Shown piece after piece: positions 11,484 to 22,331 of a stretch of 64,000 nucleotides of DNA. The notes below the pieces were generated by a model. It was not told the origin of the DNA. It did no database searches and saw only the letters and a program-made list of their open reading frames with translations. Both the position numbers and the translations under genes were made by a program. This DNA is from Fragilariopsis cylindrus CCMP1102 (Eukaryota > Bacillariophyta > Bacillariophyceae > Bacillariales > Bacillariaceae). The stretch lies in the NCBI GenBank assembly GCA_900095095.1, contig FMBT01000352.1, positions 181,575 to 245,574 on the forward strand, given 5' to 3'. Within the stretch, counting starts at the first letter, position 1, and each line of letters starts with the position of its first letter.

Positions 11484-14400
11484 ATGCATCTCTATCCGAT
11501 TATCCTTACGGTTCTGGCGCACTGCGTCAAATCTTCGTCCGCAACATGGGAGGAGCTTGATAATCTTCACTTTGGAGGTCGTTGGTGGCGCGACAACGAT
11601 AGCATGAAGCATTCGTGGGGTGTTGGAACGTTCATCGTGCGTTTCCGTGGATCGTCCGAGCTTGTGATGCAGATGACATCGTCATGGGTCGGTGCCTACT
11701 ACACTTGCCAGGTCGATGGTGGCCCCGAAGTCAAATTATTTCACGACAACCAGATTGATTACTTCCAAGTAGCAGCAGGTCTCTCTCCGAGCAAGGAACA
11801 TATCGTTCGATGCGGCCGCAACAATGAAGCCTCTTGGGGACCTACGATCATCGACGGTATTGTTCTAGACCCTAACGGGGAGCTACTTCAAGCCGTGGAT
11901 CCCAATGCGGGAAACACCATGCTACGGTTTGAGGCCATCGGAGATAGCATTACTGCGGGTTTTAAAGCAACGGCCACCACTGCTGCAGAGCCGTCAACAA
12001 TTGCCAATCAGGACGTTTTCCAGACCTATGTTCGATACATGGCAGATGCGTGGGGTACCAATGACTACAACGTCATTGCCAAAAGTGGTGTATCTATCTT
12101 GGACTACGGTACTACCGGTGTGGGTGCGTTTTTTTGTCGCGAATGTTGTGAAAGAGGCCGATCCTCATATTCGTCACATCTAATATAATATATGTATCTC
12201 ACTTTTATGCTTCCTTTCTTTTGATCTAGTGATGTCGCAGGAATTTCCGTGCCGTGAATTTTGGGATACGTGGCAAGAGGGCTGCCCCCAACTCCATGAC
12301 TTTTCCAGTTGGCAAGCCGATGTGGTAACGATCAATCTCGGCACGAATGATTTTGCATTCGGAGATCCCACGAAAGAGGCATTCCGCGAGGGATACCTCA
12401 GCTTCATCCAAGACGTTCGTCAAAAATATCCCAACGCATTAATTGCATGCATGGAACCCATCCTGGATTCCTGTGCGGTGAACCAACCCATCCTAACCGA
12501 TATTGTGGATGGTTTGGAACAGGCGGTGATCGACATGAACGACGAAAAGGTGATTTATTACGAAACGGGAAGTCCTGCCGACCCATGGTTGGTTTGTGCC
12601 ACGGATTATACGGACTATACTCACCCCACGGTGGTAGGAAACGAAAAGTTTGCCGCACGAATGCTCGAAAGTACGAGCATCACGGACGATATCCGTCGCT
12701 TCTTTCCAAAAAATGCGGAGGTACCGGAGCCTTCTGTCAGGTTGGCGCTCCCACAGCAGCAGTTCCGACTCCGTCACCTGTTCCTATCACCATCCCAACA
12801 ACGGTTATTGAGCTTGCCCCTACTGTTATGCATTCGGAAGAATCGCGTTTGATCGCCTTTGTTGGGAACTGGCAGGCATGTCCATCGGACGCTCAGCTTG
12901 CTCAATACACACACATCATCATTTCATTTGCGGTATCCTATACATGGAGTCCCAACAAGAACATATGCAGCCAACAGTGCGACATTGCAACTCCTCTCAC
13001 TTGTGGAAACACTGCTCGTCCTGATTTGATCCAGAGATGGCAAGAGCAAGGCAAGAAAGTCCTGCTATCATTTGGTGGCGCCGGTATGGGTGGATCTTGG
13101 TCTGGTGATGTCAAGTAAGTGACCCTTCCTCGATTATTGATACAGATGGTATTGCTGTTTGTTCATCGTATAATATGTTATACAAATTTACCCACACAAA
13201 CGTTTGTCTGCTATTTATCATCTATCACTTTTAAATTTAGTGATTGCTGGGAGTATTGTTACGGGAAGGAAGAAAAAGTTGTTGATCGCTTAGCAGATAT
13301 TGTCAACGAAGTAGGTTTCGATGGTATTGATATCGATTATGAATACTTTTATGAAGACAATCAGAATGGATCCGGATTTACTAAGGGGACACAAGCCCAA
13401 ACGTTCTTGAGAGATATTACCGTTGGACTTCGCAATAAGTTACCAATCGGATCAGAATTGACGCATGCACCGATGGAGCGTAAGTTTTCTTGTCTCGATA
13501 ATATCATTGCGCATCGTGTATATTTGCCGCATATACGAATTCTAACCTAACTTATATTTTTCTTTTCTTCTCAATTCTATTAATTTTACAGCGGATATGG
13601 AACCAGGCAGAGGCTACTTTAACGTGTTGAAGGAAATCGCAGAAGATACTCTTGATTTCTTGATGCCCCAATATTACAATGGGTATGTTAGATCGTATAC
13701 CAATTTCTCCGGAGCCTTGTCGCACTTCACTGCAATCACTGATCAAATGTTTGGAGGAAATCCAAATAAGATTGTCTATGGATTCTGTATTAGTGATTGC
13801 GGGTCTTTCAACCTAGATGGTGATCAATCTGCTCAAGTAATGGAATGGTTATCTGAAGAATATCCTTGTAACGGTGGTGCCTTCTTTTGGGTTGCAAATG
13901 ATGATACCAATGGAGATTGGTCGAAAGTAGTGAAGGATCAACTTCAGATAGATAGCAGCACTGCATCATGTTCGGGCAACACCGAACCTACAGGCCCTAC
14001 TACTCCAGTCGTCGCACCTGTTTCTACTCCATCAAGGTCACCCATCGCAGTAGTGGTCAATCCAACGACTGTGCCAACAGTTGCACCCATTTCGATTCCA
14101 GTTCAAGGATCAAAATGTCTTGCTATCCCACAAGCAGAGTTACCCGCCGGCTCGTGGGCTACTAACGATGCAGCTTGTGCATTGTGTGGGGCCGATTATA
14201 CTTGGTGGCCTTGTGACGTACAAAGTCCATCCCCTTTGTGTCAGTGTGATAATGACAGTCCTCCTGTCAGTTCCCCCGTCAATCCTCCTACGAGTTCTCC
14301 TGTCAATCCTTCTACCAGAACACCTGTCAATCCTCCTACCAGAGCACCTACCAATCCTCCTACGAGGTCTTCTGTCAATCTTCCTACGTCAACAATTGTT

Positions 14401-14601
14401 GCAGGATCCGACTGTACCGCCATCCCACAAGAAGAATTACCATCGGGTTCTTGGGCGACTACCGTTGAATATTGCGCATTATGTGAAACCGGTGATCATC
14501 CTTGGTGGCCTTGTGATGTACAGAACCCTCCTTTATGCCGATGTCATGAGGCAATAGAAATACGTCTCCGTCGTCGGTTAGGTGCTCCGACGAGCCATTA
14601 G
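11484..14601 (+). CDS. SGNH/CE2-like esterase fused to GH18 chitinase, secreted
   Basis: Four exons are proposed: 11484-12123, 12230-13114, 13241-13479 and 13592-14601, with canonical donor and acceptor sites and consistent phases. One base appears missing in an A6 run near 12715; with it the protein is about 924 residues. A signal peptide (MHLYPIILTVLAHCVKSSSA) precedes a jelly-roll domain and an SGNH hydrolase domain. The SGNH motifs are GDSITAG (Ser), NLGTNDF (Asn) and DYTHP (Asp/His), resembling carbohydrate esterase family 2. After a Pro/Thr linker comes a GH18 domain starting LIAFVGNW, with LLSFGGAG and the catalytic DGIDIDYE, then LMPQYYNG. The tail has two copies of a Cys/Trp module (IPQ-ELP-GSWAT ... 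WWPCDVQ ... LC-C, about 14110-14250 and 14405-14540). They are separated by PVNPPT-type repeats and may bind carbohydrate. It probably acts outside the cell on chitin, deacetylating and cleaving. Two adjacent genes instead of one fusion is the alternative. Confidence 0.8.
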
Positions 14602-14726
14602 ATCAGATCTTATTTTTTGTCTCTCGGGATGTAGTCTAAATGCAAATAATTAAACACAAAAATAAGCTACATATTTTATTCAATAGAAGTGATAAATATG
14701 AACGAGAAAATTTCTTCTGTCACGTC

Positions 14727-15003
14727 AAAACTTTCTGTTGTTGAACAAAGCAGCCTTGCATACATCTTACATTATACAACTGTTTAATGGAACTCATCCT
14801 TTGTAAATTAGAAAAGGAAGGATGTTGTGTTTTTGTATGTGTGGGAAATCTGAAAAAACACCTACAGTATTTCTCATTTATTGCGCGCTTTTTATTGATT
14901 TTTCCGCCCTTCAAAAAAAATCACATTGACTAATAATACTAGTACCGTACGATAGTTGACTCACTCTATTATTACTTCGAAGTATAGTACGACAATTTTA
15001 AAG
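14727..15003 (+). repeat. Right copy of the direct repeat
   Basis: Matches 10326-10566 in the same orientation, with an extra segment of about 60-80 bp (TACAGTATTTCTCATTTATT onward) between the TGTGGGAAATCTGA and CCGTACGATAGTTGAC blocks. It begins about 125 bp after the stop of the chitinase gene and runs to within 90 bp of the start of the next gene. Confidence 0.75.
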
Positions 15004-15093
15004 GATGGTGAGAATGGATTGAAGAATGCTTACGTTTACTGTATATATAAACATCAGTTGTGAGGAATTGGATGCTATGGAATCGTGTCCCAA

Positions 15094-16389
15094 ATGAAAA
15101 CATCATCCACAACGACGGCCACCACTTCGTCGTCGTCGTCGTCGTCGTTTCCCCCGCCATATCGTCTTGTCTTCGAGCCGTCATTAACGACGACAACGAT
15201 ACTGGATCGGAAGAAAATTTCTTCTGTCACGCCACCGCAACAACAACCAGAACAACAACCATCACAGTATTGCTGTAGTAGTCGTAATGATACAACAACT
15301 TCGATCCCAATAAGAGGTGTCATTTTTATGTTACATGGATGGGCACAAAATGTCTTCGTTTTTTCGAATCGAGCTAAAAAATTAACGAAACGACTGACCA
15401 AAGCAGGTTATCGTGTTGTGTTCCTTCAAGCACCACATCGGTTGCCACCAATTATACCTACCGAGCAGCAACAGCAACAGCAACAACAACATATCTGTGA
15501 CGGTAATAATAACACCACCATCATCAACAACGGAAACGAAAACAACAACGAACATATCGATTCTTCTTGTGGTTCTTTTTCTCGTGAATACGCGTACGCA
15601 TGGTTCTTCTATGACAGCAGCAACGAAAATAATAATAATGATGAACCAATAGTATTGCCATCTCCAACGGGTAATTACCGTGGAATGGATCGTTCCTTAA
15701 AATTTATCCATGAAGAAATACAAGCAGTTCGGAATAATAATAATGAAAGAAAAAAGAGTAAAAACAAGAAAAATGGTGATGATGACGATGATGATGATCA
15801 AAATCAAAATCAAGATGCAAACGACGTTCCTCTTCTTCCTTCTCCTCCCGTTCTCGTTCTTGGATTTTCACAGGGAGCTGTTCTTGTTCACAAAATCGCT
15901 ACCTTAACCTGCAACAACGATGATGACAATGACAATGACGATGATTGTTGTTGGAAAGACGTTCGAAAATGTATATTAGTCAGTGGGTTTTCTTTTACTA
16001 CCGCCATCGGGAAAACAATGAAAAAGACAAAAATGACTACGTGTGTAAATAATGGCAGCAGCAGGAGCAACAGCAGCAGCAGTAGCGATTGTAACTATGA
16101 AAATAATCTTAATCATGGTGGTGATGATGAGGATGAGGATGAGGATGAGGATGATGATAAGAAAGCAACAAACACGACGATTAATATTATTATTCCAAGT
16201 TTACATGTATTGGGCAACAACGATCATCGTGTACGTCCCTATCTTACTCGGAAAGTTTATCTGGAAGAACCATGTTTTGGTTTGGGTAGTGGTATCCTTT
16301 GGGAACATCCTCGAGGACATGTTCTACCACAAGATCGAAACTTTTGCAATCGCGTATTAGAATTTGTAACAGATCCTCTCATCATCTAG
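15094..16389 (+). CDS. FSH1-family serine hydrolase, 431 aa
   Basis: An alpha/beta hydrolase of the FSH1 (family of serine hydrolases, OVCA2-like) type. From the first ATG (15094) the frame is intact. It has a low-complexity head, then IFMLHGWAQNVFVF (oxyanion-hole strand), GYRVVFLQAPHRLPP and YAWFFYDSS. The nucleophile elbow is LVLGFSQGAVL (Ser in G-F-S-Q-G), followed by CILVSGFSF. The acid residue is in HVLGNNDHRVRP and the catalytic His in EHPRGHVLP near the end. All triad residues are present. Asn, Asp, Gln and Ser runs inserted between conserved blocks roughly double the usual length of about 220-250 residues. There is no signal peptide, so it is probably cytosolic. The natural substrate of this family is uncertain. 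Confidence 0.85.
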   Translation: MKTSSTTTATTSSSSSSSFPPPYRLVFEPSLTTTTILDRKKISSVTPPQQQPEQQPSQYCCSSRNDTTTSIPIRGVIFMLHGWAQNVFVFSNRAKKLTKRLTKAGYRVVFLQAPHRLPPIIPTEQQQQQQQQHICDGNNNTTIINNGNENNNEHIDSSCGSFSREYAYAWFFYDSSNENNNNDEPIVLPSPTGNYRGMDRSLKFIHEEIQAVRNNNNERKKSKNKKNGDDDDDDDQNQNQDANDVPLLPSPPVLVLGFSQGAVLVHKIATLTCNNDDDNDNDDDCCWKDVRKCILVSGFSFTTAIGKTMKKTKMTTCVNNGSSRSNSSSSSDCNYENNLNHGGDDEDEDEDEDDDKKATNTTINIIIPSLHVLGNNDHRVRPYLTRKVYLEEPCFGLGSGILWEHPRGHVLPQDRNFCNRVLEFVTDPLII

Positions 16390-17045
16390 TTCATGACAGG
16401 TTATTATGGACTGCTCTCTTCACTCGTGATACTTCCTCCACACCCACACACCGTCTCTAAACTATTCTACAGATCAAATCATAGTCTTTAAATATGACCC
16501 ATAGAGTCACCATTATCTTTAAAAGGTATCACACCTAATTTTTTCTATAAGTCCATCCAAAATTAAGTACTACAACATATGTATCAAAACCATAGAATAG
16601 AACAACTACCAACAAACTTCCGAATACTTCAAAAATGAACCAAGTATACATATGAACACCAAACAGACCCATTGGAAACAACATCAAACACCTTTTGCCC
16701 ACCAGGGAATCCGATGTCTTATATAAATGTAATAGATATTGATAGTAGTATTGAATAAATATTACCCTCTTATCAAATGCATATCAACACATTTTCCAAA
16801 TGTGTGTGTGTGAAACCAGCCATGTCTTGGATACAATACAATAATACTTACAAAATAAAGTTAAATTTATACCTACGATTGCTACATACGAAGATACTCT
16901 TTCGCGCCTGTAAAAGAATTACACGCCCAAGTACTTGAAGTAAAGAGGAAGATATGAAATCTTCATAATAAGGACACACCAAAGAACAGCACTACAGAAT
17001 TCATTTTGATTATATTACAAATAACAGACGGCCATTAATAGTATA
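16390..17045. other. Intergenic, nothing recognised
   Basis: AT-rich spacer between two genes on the same strand: the 3' flank of the FSH1 hydrolase and the upstream region of the kinase-like gene. A short TGTGTG tract lies at about 16801. No coding signal is seen. Confidence 0.35.
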
Positions 17046-18131
17046 ATGAAAGTATTTGTAAGAGGGAAAAAAGTAACAGTGGATAATGGGCGTAATAGTA
17101 AAAATAGTCGACGCGGATCATTATCGAAAGGAGAAGGGGGCCGTCTCTCTCCAAGATTGGAAATGAAGAAGTTTTTTTTTGTGTTTGTATCTTTTTCAGT
17201 GGTATGGATATGGTTTCTGTTAGGTCAGTTCCAGAACGACCAGACGTTACTGCCTTTAACGTGGGAAGGTGACGGTAAATGGATAGATTATACATGTAAA
17301 AAAAGAATCAATAAAAAGAAGAATCAAAGAGGAATTGTCATGCATTGGAATAAAACAGCCGCCGCCGCCATCAATGCCAACAAGTATATTACCACGACAA
17401 CCGCGAACACTTTTTTGTCCTACTCATATGAAGACCAGCCACAAATCATGACTCGGATTGACAATGACGGCAATAATGATCGTAATACTAATGGAAACTG
17501 TCCATTTGATTCCTTTTTGACTAAACAATATTGCCAAGAACGACCAAAGACTACAGTCTGCGTTTACCCAGATGTCATTTTGAAAATCGTTCACAACCGA
17601 ATGGCATGGTTGACAGAATTATACATGTTTTCTGTGTTGAACGACACAAAGTACTTTCCAAGATTGATATACCATACTGGCGCTGCAGTCCAACGGAGCG
17701 ATATTCTAAATGACTATAGCAAAACTAGTATGGGATACAAAGAATATGATTACAACAGAACCATGTATGACAACAATGATGGGTTGATTCGAATCGATAA
17801 AAATCGAAATGAGTGCTGGACTATGATAATTGAGAATGTTCGTCCGAAGGGAAAATGCCATAACTCTTTCAACAACACCAAATCGAGCCGTCTCTATTAC
17901 ACGAAGGAATTGACTTGTGTATTTGAAAAGTATTTTGCCCCCAACCATATTTGGGCAGATGATTTGAAAGCTCGCAATGTGATAATCCATTCTGATCAAA
18001 TACACATAATTGATTTTGGTCTCTACAAAATCATTGATGATGTGGAGAAACTAAATAAAAAAAATTCTCAGTTGCTTTCACTTTTATCCCGAGAAAATAG
18101 CTACGAACACATTCTACGGTTTAGTGACTAA
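17046..18131 (+). CDS. Type II membrane protein kinase-like (FAM69/Golgi-kinase-like), 361 aa
   Basis: A short basic N-terminus (MKVFVRGKKVTVDN...) is followed by one membrane helix (FFFVFVSFSVVWIWFLL, about residues 41-57), giving a type II topology as in Golgi or ER lumenal proteins. The lumenal part has Cys residues and a kinase-like C-terminal half. It carries VILKIVHNRMAWLTELYMF (candidate ATP-Lys and helix-C Glu), WTMIIENV (hinge), HIWADDLKARNVIIHSD (catalytic loop, D-L-K-x-x-N) and IHIIDFGLYK (DFG). This resembles the FAM69/DIPK and PIP49 group of secretory-pathway kinases. Unlike many pseudokinases, the Lys, Asp-x-x-x-x-Asn and DFG residues look intact, so activity is possible. Potential N-glycosylation sites are present. 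The substrate is unknown. Confidence 0.65.
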   Translation: MKVFVRGKKVTVDNGRNSKNSRRGSLSKGEGGRLSPRLEMKKFFFVFVSFSVVWIWFLLGQFQNDQTLLPLTWEGDGKWIDYTCKKRINKKKNQRGIVMHWNKTAAAAINANKYITTTTANTFLSYSYEDQPQIMTRIDNDGNNDRNTNGNCPFDSFLTKQYCQERPKTTVCVYPDVILKIVHNRMAWLTELYMFSVLNDTKYFPRLIYHTGAAVQRSDILNDYSKTSMGYKEYDYNRTMYDNNDGLIRIDKNRNECWTMIIENVRPKGKCHNSFNNTKSSRLYYTKELTCVFEKYFAPNHIWADDLKARNVIIHSDQIHIIDFGLYKIIDDVEKLNKKNSQLLSLLSRENSYEHILRFSD

Positions 18132-19532
18132 ATTGTTCAATCAAGTACATGATTTTTGGAAACATAGAAATGAAGGGACGTGGAAAGGATGTCATCACAC
18201 ATGCGGCGCCCAATTTAATTTCCATTTAGTTTTAGCTCTCGTCCTAAGATCTTAAAAAATCATCTTGTAAAAGTAAATAAAAAAGAATGTGTTATTTTAT
18301 CAAGATTACTTTGATGAAGGAACCTTTCACATAGTAGTGAAAAAAGGACAATGTAAACTTGGAGATGACATTGAATTTGGTCCTCAGAAAGACGAACACC
18401 CGATTACTAGACTTTTATGCAAAGACTCTTATTTCTTATGAATTTGTAGAGATTCAAACGAATTCAGTGCCCCCTTTGCTTGATTTCGTTATGTATCTTT
18501 ATGTATCTATATCTTTCTCTGATGGCCCAGATTCGATAGTGTTTCTTTCTAATATGTTTGAATGCAATTGACAGTAGATGCCAATCATACTACTATCTGG
18601 ATAAAACTGTACCGTACGTAAAGAGGCCTTGACTCTAGTACCAAAGAGGAAAAGAAGAATCGAAGGTGGTATTTGAGAATCCCACAAAGGTTTACCTGTG
18701 CTACACAGAGTAATATAGTATTTTTCATTCTGGTGTTATAAAATATTTTTAGTAAATACCTAACAAAGCCAAAAAAAAAACTTATATCTGCGCCTTGAAT
18801 GAATAGGAGAACCTTCAAGATTTATATAGTGGTCTTATAATGTTGAATTATGTAATGCCTTTGACCGAGTCGTGATTACCAACAGTAGTGCATTGATTGA
18901 TAGTAACGGGTCGGGTCGGTTGGCAGAGCATGACGGCATCCTTTCAGCGCTGTGTCCAACTACTACAGGCACAACCGGAGCCGTACTCGTCCAACAATCT
19001 CGCCATGAAGGTACGTAACTGTAGGACGAACGAACGACGTTCACGTGAACCGGTAACGTGAGGTGTGTGCAGTGGAATGGAATGGAATGGAATAAATATC
19101 TTTTTTGTTACACTTTTGAAAAACGATGCTTTGGTTCTATTCTATCTTTTTCTTCTGTTGACCTTGCAAAATGTGTGTGTGTGTGTGTGTTTTCTGTCTT
19201 GATTTATGCCATTATTTCAAACATAAAAAAATACAATACTACTACTACCTAATAGGACTATTACTAGATTTTTATTATGTTGTTATTATATGTATTATAT
19301 TCGCAGTACAGTACTTTGATGGAGTGAATAAAAGATCCAAATAGGATAGATTCATTCATTCATCATTCAGCCCAAATATTTGGACAAGAGTTTGAATGAA
19401 GGATGATGAATTCGTATTTTTTGATCGAAACGAAAAAAAGGAACGCTTGCTTGTCAAGGAGGAAATCGAACAATCATTTGGTGATGCTACTGTACATCAG
19501 TCTCTATAGCATACACGTAGCGTGCGGAGAGC
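18132..19532. other. Intergenic 1.4 kb with one exon-like island
   Basis: Mostly AT-rich without coding signal. It contains an exon-like island (18828-19010, listed separately), a GGAAT repeat at about 19072-19090 and a TG repeat at about 19171-19190. Confidence 0.35.
18828..19344 (+). pseudogene. Exon-like island of an unidentified gene
   Basis: In one plus-strand frame, 18828-19010 reads SYNVELCNAFDRVVITNSSA, then SGRLAEHDGILSALCPTTTG and AVLVQQSRHE. This is compositionally better than the surroundings. It is preceded by TATATAG and ends at a canonical donor (GTACGT at 19011). A possible acceptor (TTCGCAG at 19306) would add VQYFDGVNKRSK and a stop at 19344. No start codon or upstream exon was found, so it may be a gene relic or part of a model I could not complete. 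The family is not recognised. Confidence 0.25.
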
Positions 19533-20210
19533 TTAAATCACATCGCACTGCCCCTTGGCCTCTGCATCTTTATTATCATTGCGGAGTGGAGTGAGTCGTA
19601 AGAAGGATACTGTTGGTTTGGGTGTTGGAAAAGACCAACCTCCCTCCTGCACAAAAAGTTTTACATCGTATCCTGCTTGTACTAATTGTCCATCCAATTC
19701 CTGTAGGACCGTTTGTACCGCTGGATGGAACACTTCCACGACGTGTTTTTCCGTGTAATATTTGGTAATAAAAATGGAGGATAGCAGTACCAGTATTAAT
19801 CCATACCAGGAGAGTGAGGAAATGAGTGCACCATGTACGACATCTCCGGACTCAACATACATCATTGATACAATTAAACATAAAAACCAAATAAAATATG
19901 TGGGCAAGATGATCCGACGTAAGATACGAGTCGAAGATTCACGTAATCCACGTTGATATTCCTTAATACTGGTGGTGAGCAAACTCCAGGTGGCTAATGG
20001 TAATGAAGAGAGTTCTCGAGGACGACCTTCTTCTAACCAACGTTGTTCGTGGGTAGAACAACAAGACCAAAAACGTGCTTTTCCTCTACTACTATGAATA
20101 TACAGATCCACCGGTTGAGATTCCACGAGATTAATTTGACTGTAGACCGAAGCACATGTTGTTGCACTACCCGTCACGTTCCTATTGCTCTTGTTGGGCC
20201 AGATCTTCAT
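19533..20210 (-). CDS. Hypothetical two-helix membrane protein, 225 aa
   Basis: An intact single-exon frame from ATG 20210. The first half is soluble with ARFWSCCSTHEQRWLEEGRP and LATWSLLTTSIKEYQRGLRE. Two adjacent hydrophobic helices follow, IILPTYFIWFLCLIVSMMYV and ALISSLSWYGLILVLLSSIF (about residues 105-150). The tail is conserved-looking (EVFHPAVQTVLQELDGQLVQ, AGYDVKLFVQEGGWSF) and may sit on the cytosolic side. The helix-turn-helix hairpin plus tail recalls small endomembrane proteins, but I do not recognise a named family. No signal peptide is seen. The gene and the topology are well supported; the function is unknown. Confidence 0.7.
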   Translation of the reverse strand: MKIWPNKSNRNVTGSATTCASVYSQINLVESQPVDLYIHSSRGKARFWSCCSTHEQRWLEEGRPRELSSLPLATWSLLTTSIKEYQRGLRESSTRILRRIILPTYFIWFLCLIVSMMYVESGDVVHGALISSLSWYGLILVLLSSIFITKYYTEKHVVEVFHPAVQTVLQELDGQLVQAGYDVKLFVQEGGWSFPTPKPTVSFLRLTPLRNDNKDAEAKGQCDVI

Positions 20211-21539
20211 GTTAGTTGATGGTAATTTCTTGGCTTTCCTTTCTCTCTTTATTTTCGCTTTCTTCCTTCCTCTCTTTTAGTCTACAGTACGAGATCTATT
20301 ACTACCGGTACCAACAATTCTCTGTTATGATTGACAGTTATCATCGTTATTCTTATTTGACAACAGCAACAAGAATTGGAAAAAATCGCCACGATTAAAG
20401 GAGGAGAAGGGAAAATTAAAATAGACAGTTTTTTTTTGTTTTGGGGGGGGGGGGGGGATCCATATGTCGTTGACTTCGTATTCTGTGCAATGTGATGAGA
20501 ATATATTATTATACAAGATCCTACCAAGAATATGTACCATAATGTACTGTACTCAATGATAATAAGATACAGTAGGTATGAAGTAAGAAACATGGAAGTT
20601 GGTAATTAATCAAGTCATGCAATCAATCAAGGAAACATTGTTGCTTACAAAACCACATAGAATCCAGCCATGTCTATTGTCATCATCATCTATAATCATC
20701 ATCTTCATACTTGACTTGTTTGTTATCATTGTTATGTGGTCACTTTCATCTTGTTCAAGAGTTTCCTAAAGGAACAAAATATGTGATAATAGCATTCACA
20801 TTACATCATGGTATATATATACATGGTATATTATATATTATATATACCACAAAAGACATCCTATCACAAAAAAACATCCTCACACATTTCATAGGATGTA
20901 CTGCAGCTAGATATCAGACAAGAATGATGAATGCATGATAGGTGCCATCCATCAGTTTAGGGAACAGAGCATCTCTTTTTTGCGGAAACGAACTGTGTGG
21001 TTGATTCCTTTTCGATGCCAATCAGATAACAAAATTGTTGCAATTTTGCACAGAGATTTATTCCCACAATGAAAAATTAAAATTGAAGAATGTATGTAAT
21101 GTAGACAAGAAAACAAACAACACGCCTGTAGCAAAGAAAGACAGGAAAGTTCACAACAAAACAAATTTGAAACGGAATGCCAACTGCCACATTATTAACT
21201 AACTACCTTAATAAACTAAAGATAAGATAGATATAATCTATCGATCAATTAGATTGATTCTATATCCCATTATAACCCCTTTAAAGGGTGAAGTATTGAC
21301 AACATAATCAAAAGATCCTTATACGTATTATATACTATTTTTTGTTTAGTGGGATCTCTTTTTTATTTCCTCGTTTATATAATATATCATCTCAAAAAAG
21401 TACGAAGAAAGACTACCGAAATCAAATCCCGTTTTAAATGTAATCTCAACACATCAGTGTGTGTTTATTGAAATTGAAACGTTTGTTGAAAAAAGAAGAA
21501 GGAAGGTATAGGAAGGCATTGCGGCGTTATACAATGTAT
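20211..21539. other. Intergenic 1.3 kb, nothing recognised apart from a G15 tract
   Basis: Left part: the promoter side of the minus-strand gene ending at 20210, with a run of 15 G at 20443-20457. Middle: ATAT-rich palindromic segment at about 20812-20850. Right part: the 3' flank of the PSII extrinsic protein gene. No gene is seen. Confidence 0.35.
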
Positions 21540-22331
21540 TTATCTAACCCAAAGAACAGCTTGATTTGTCTTGACTCGGTAGTCCCAATCAGACGAATAT
21601 CCTTGTCCTTCTTCGGCAGAAATTGCTTCGTAATCACTCATGTTGGTGGCCTTAATGTAGCCAGCGTAGGCGGTTTGTAAGGCTTTCGCATCCTTGGCGC
21701 GGATCGCACCAAAAATTGCGTTGGTGGCAATGATGGCTTGTTTCTTGGCTTCTTTATTTTTGGCACCCGGGTAGGCACCCGAATTGTACAACACAAAGGC
21801 ATTCTTTTCTGCGGCCACGGCAGCAAAATCACCCTTGGCCACCGCACCCTTCAAGGCAGCAATACGAGATCCGAACTTGAATTTGGATCGTTGGATGGTC
21901 GCTTTACTGATGGCACCATCCGCTACGGCAGCACCCGGCATCGTGGTAGCCACCACACCGGCGGCAGCGATCGCACCCATGGCAGATCGACGGTCCATGT
22001 TCAATGAGGTAGTAGTAGCGCGCTGTAAAAAAAATCAAGGAATTTAAATATAAAGAAAGAGTATAACATTGGTGTGAGGGGGGACTAGTTCGTTTTTCTA
22101 ATCAAAGTACTGTAGATGATACAACAAAACGCTCGGGCGGGTGTGGGACATCCCAAATCCTTCCGTGCCTCTCGACTCAATCGTTTTTTTTTTGCTTGAA
22201 TACGTTCTACGTGTCGACACTTTGATGGGAAATTAAAGATTGAAGAATTAACATACCTCACTGGTGGAAGCGGGAGCAAAGGCAGAAGCCGAAGCAATTA
22301 GAAGGGTAGAGACGACAGCAACAAACTTCAT
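21540..22331 (-). CDS. Photosystem II extrinsic protein (Psb31/PsbQ'-like), plastid lumen
   Basis: A lumenal extrinsic subunit that shields the PSII manganese cluster region in diatoms. There are two exons. 22257-22331 encodes MKFVAVVSTLLIASASAFAP, a signal peptide with the diatom ASAFAP plastid-entry motif. After a 234 nt intron (22023-22256), 21540-22022 encodes the rest, 185 residues in all. The thylakoid-transfer segment is MDRRSAMGAIAAAGVVATT (twin Arg) and ends at AVADGA. The mature part, about 125 residues, is helical: FGSRIAALKGAVAKGDFAAV, EKNAFVLYNSGAYPGAKNKE, AIIATNAIFGAIRAKDAKAL and a C-terminus GYSSDWDYR...LWVR. This agrees with the four-helix lumenal protein family. I separate Psb31 from PsbQ' only tentatively. 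It is head-to-head with another plastid gene. Confidence 0.8.
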
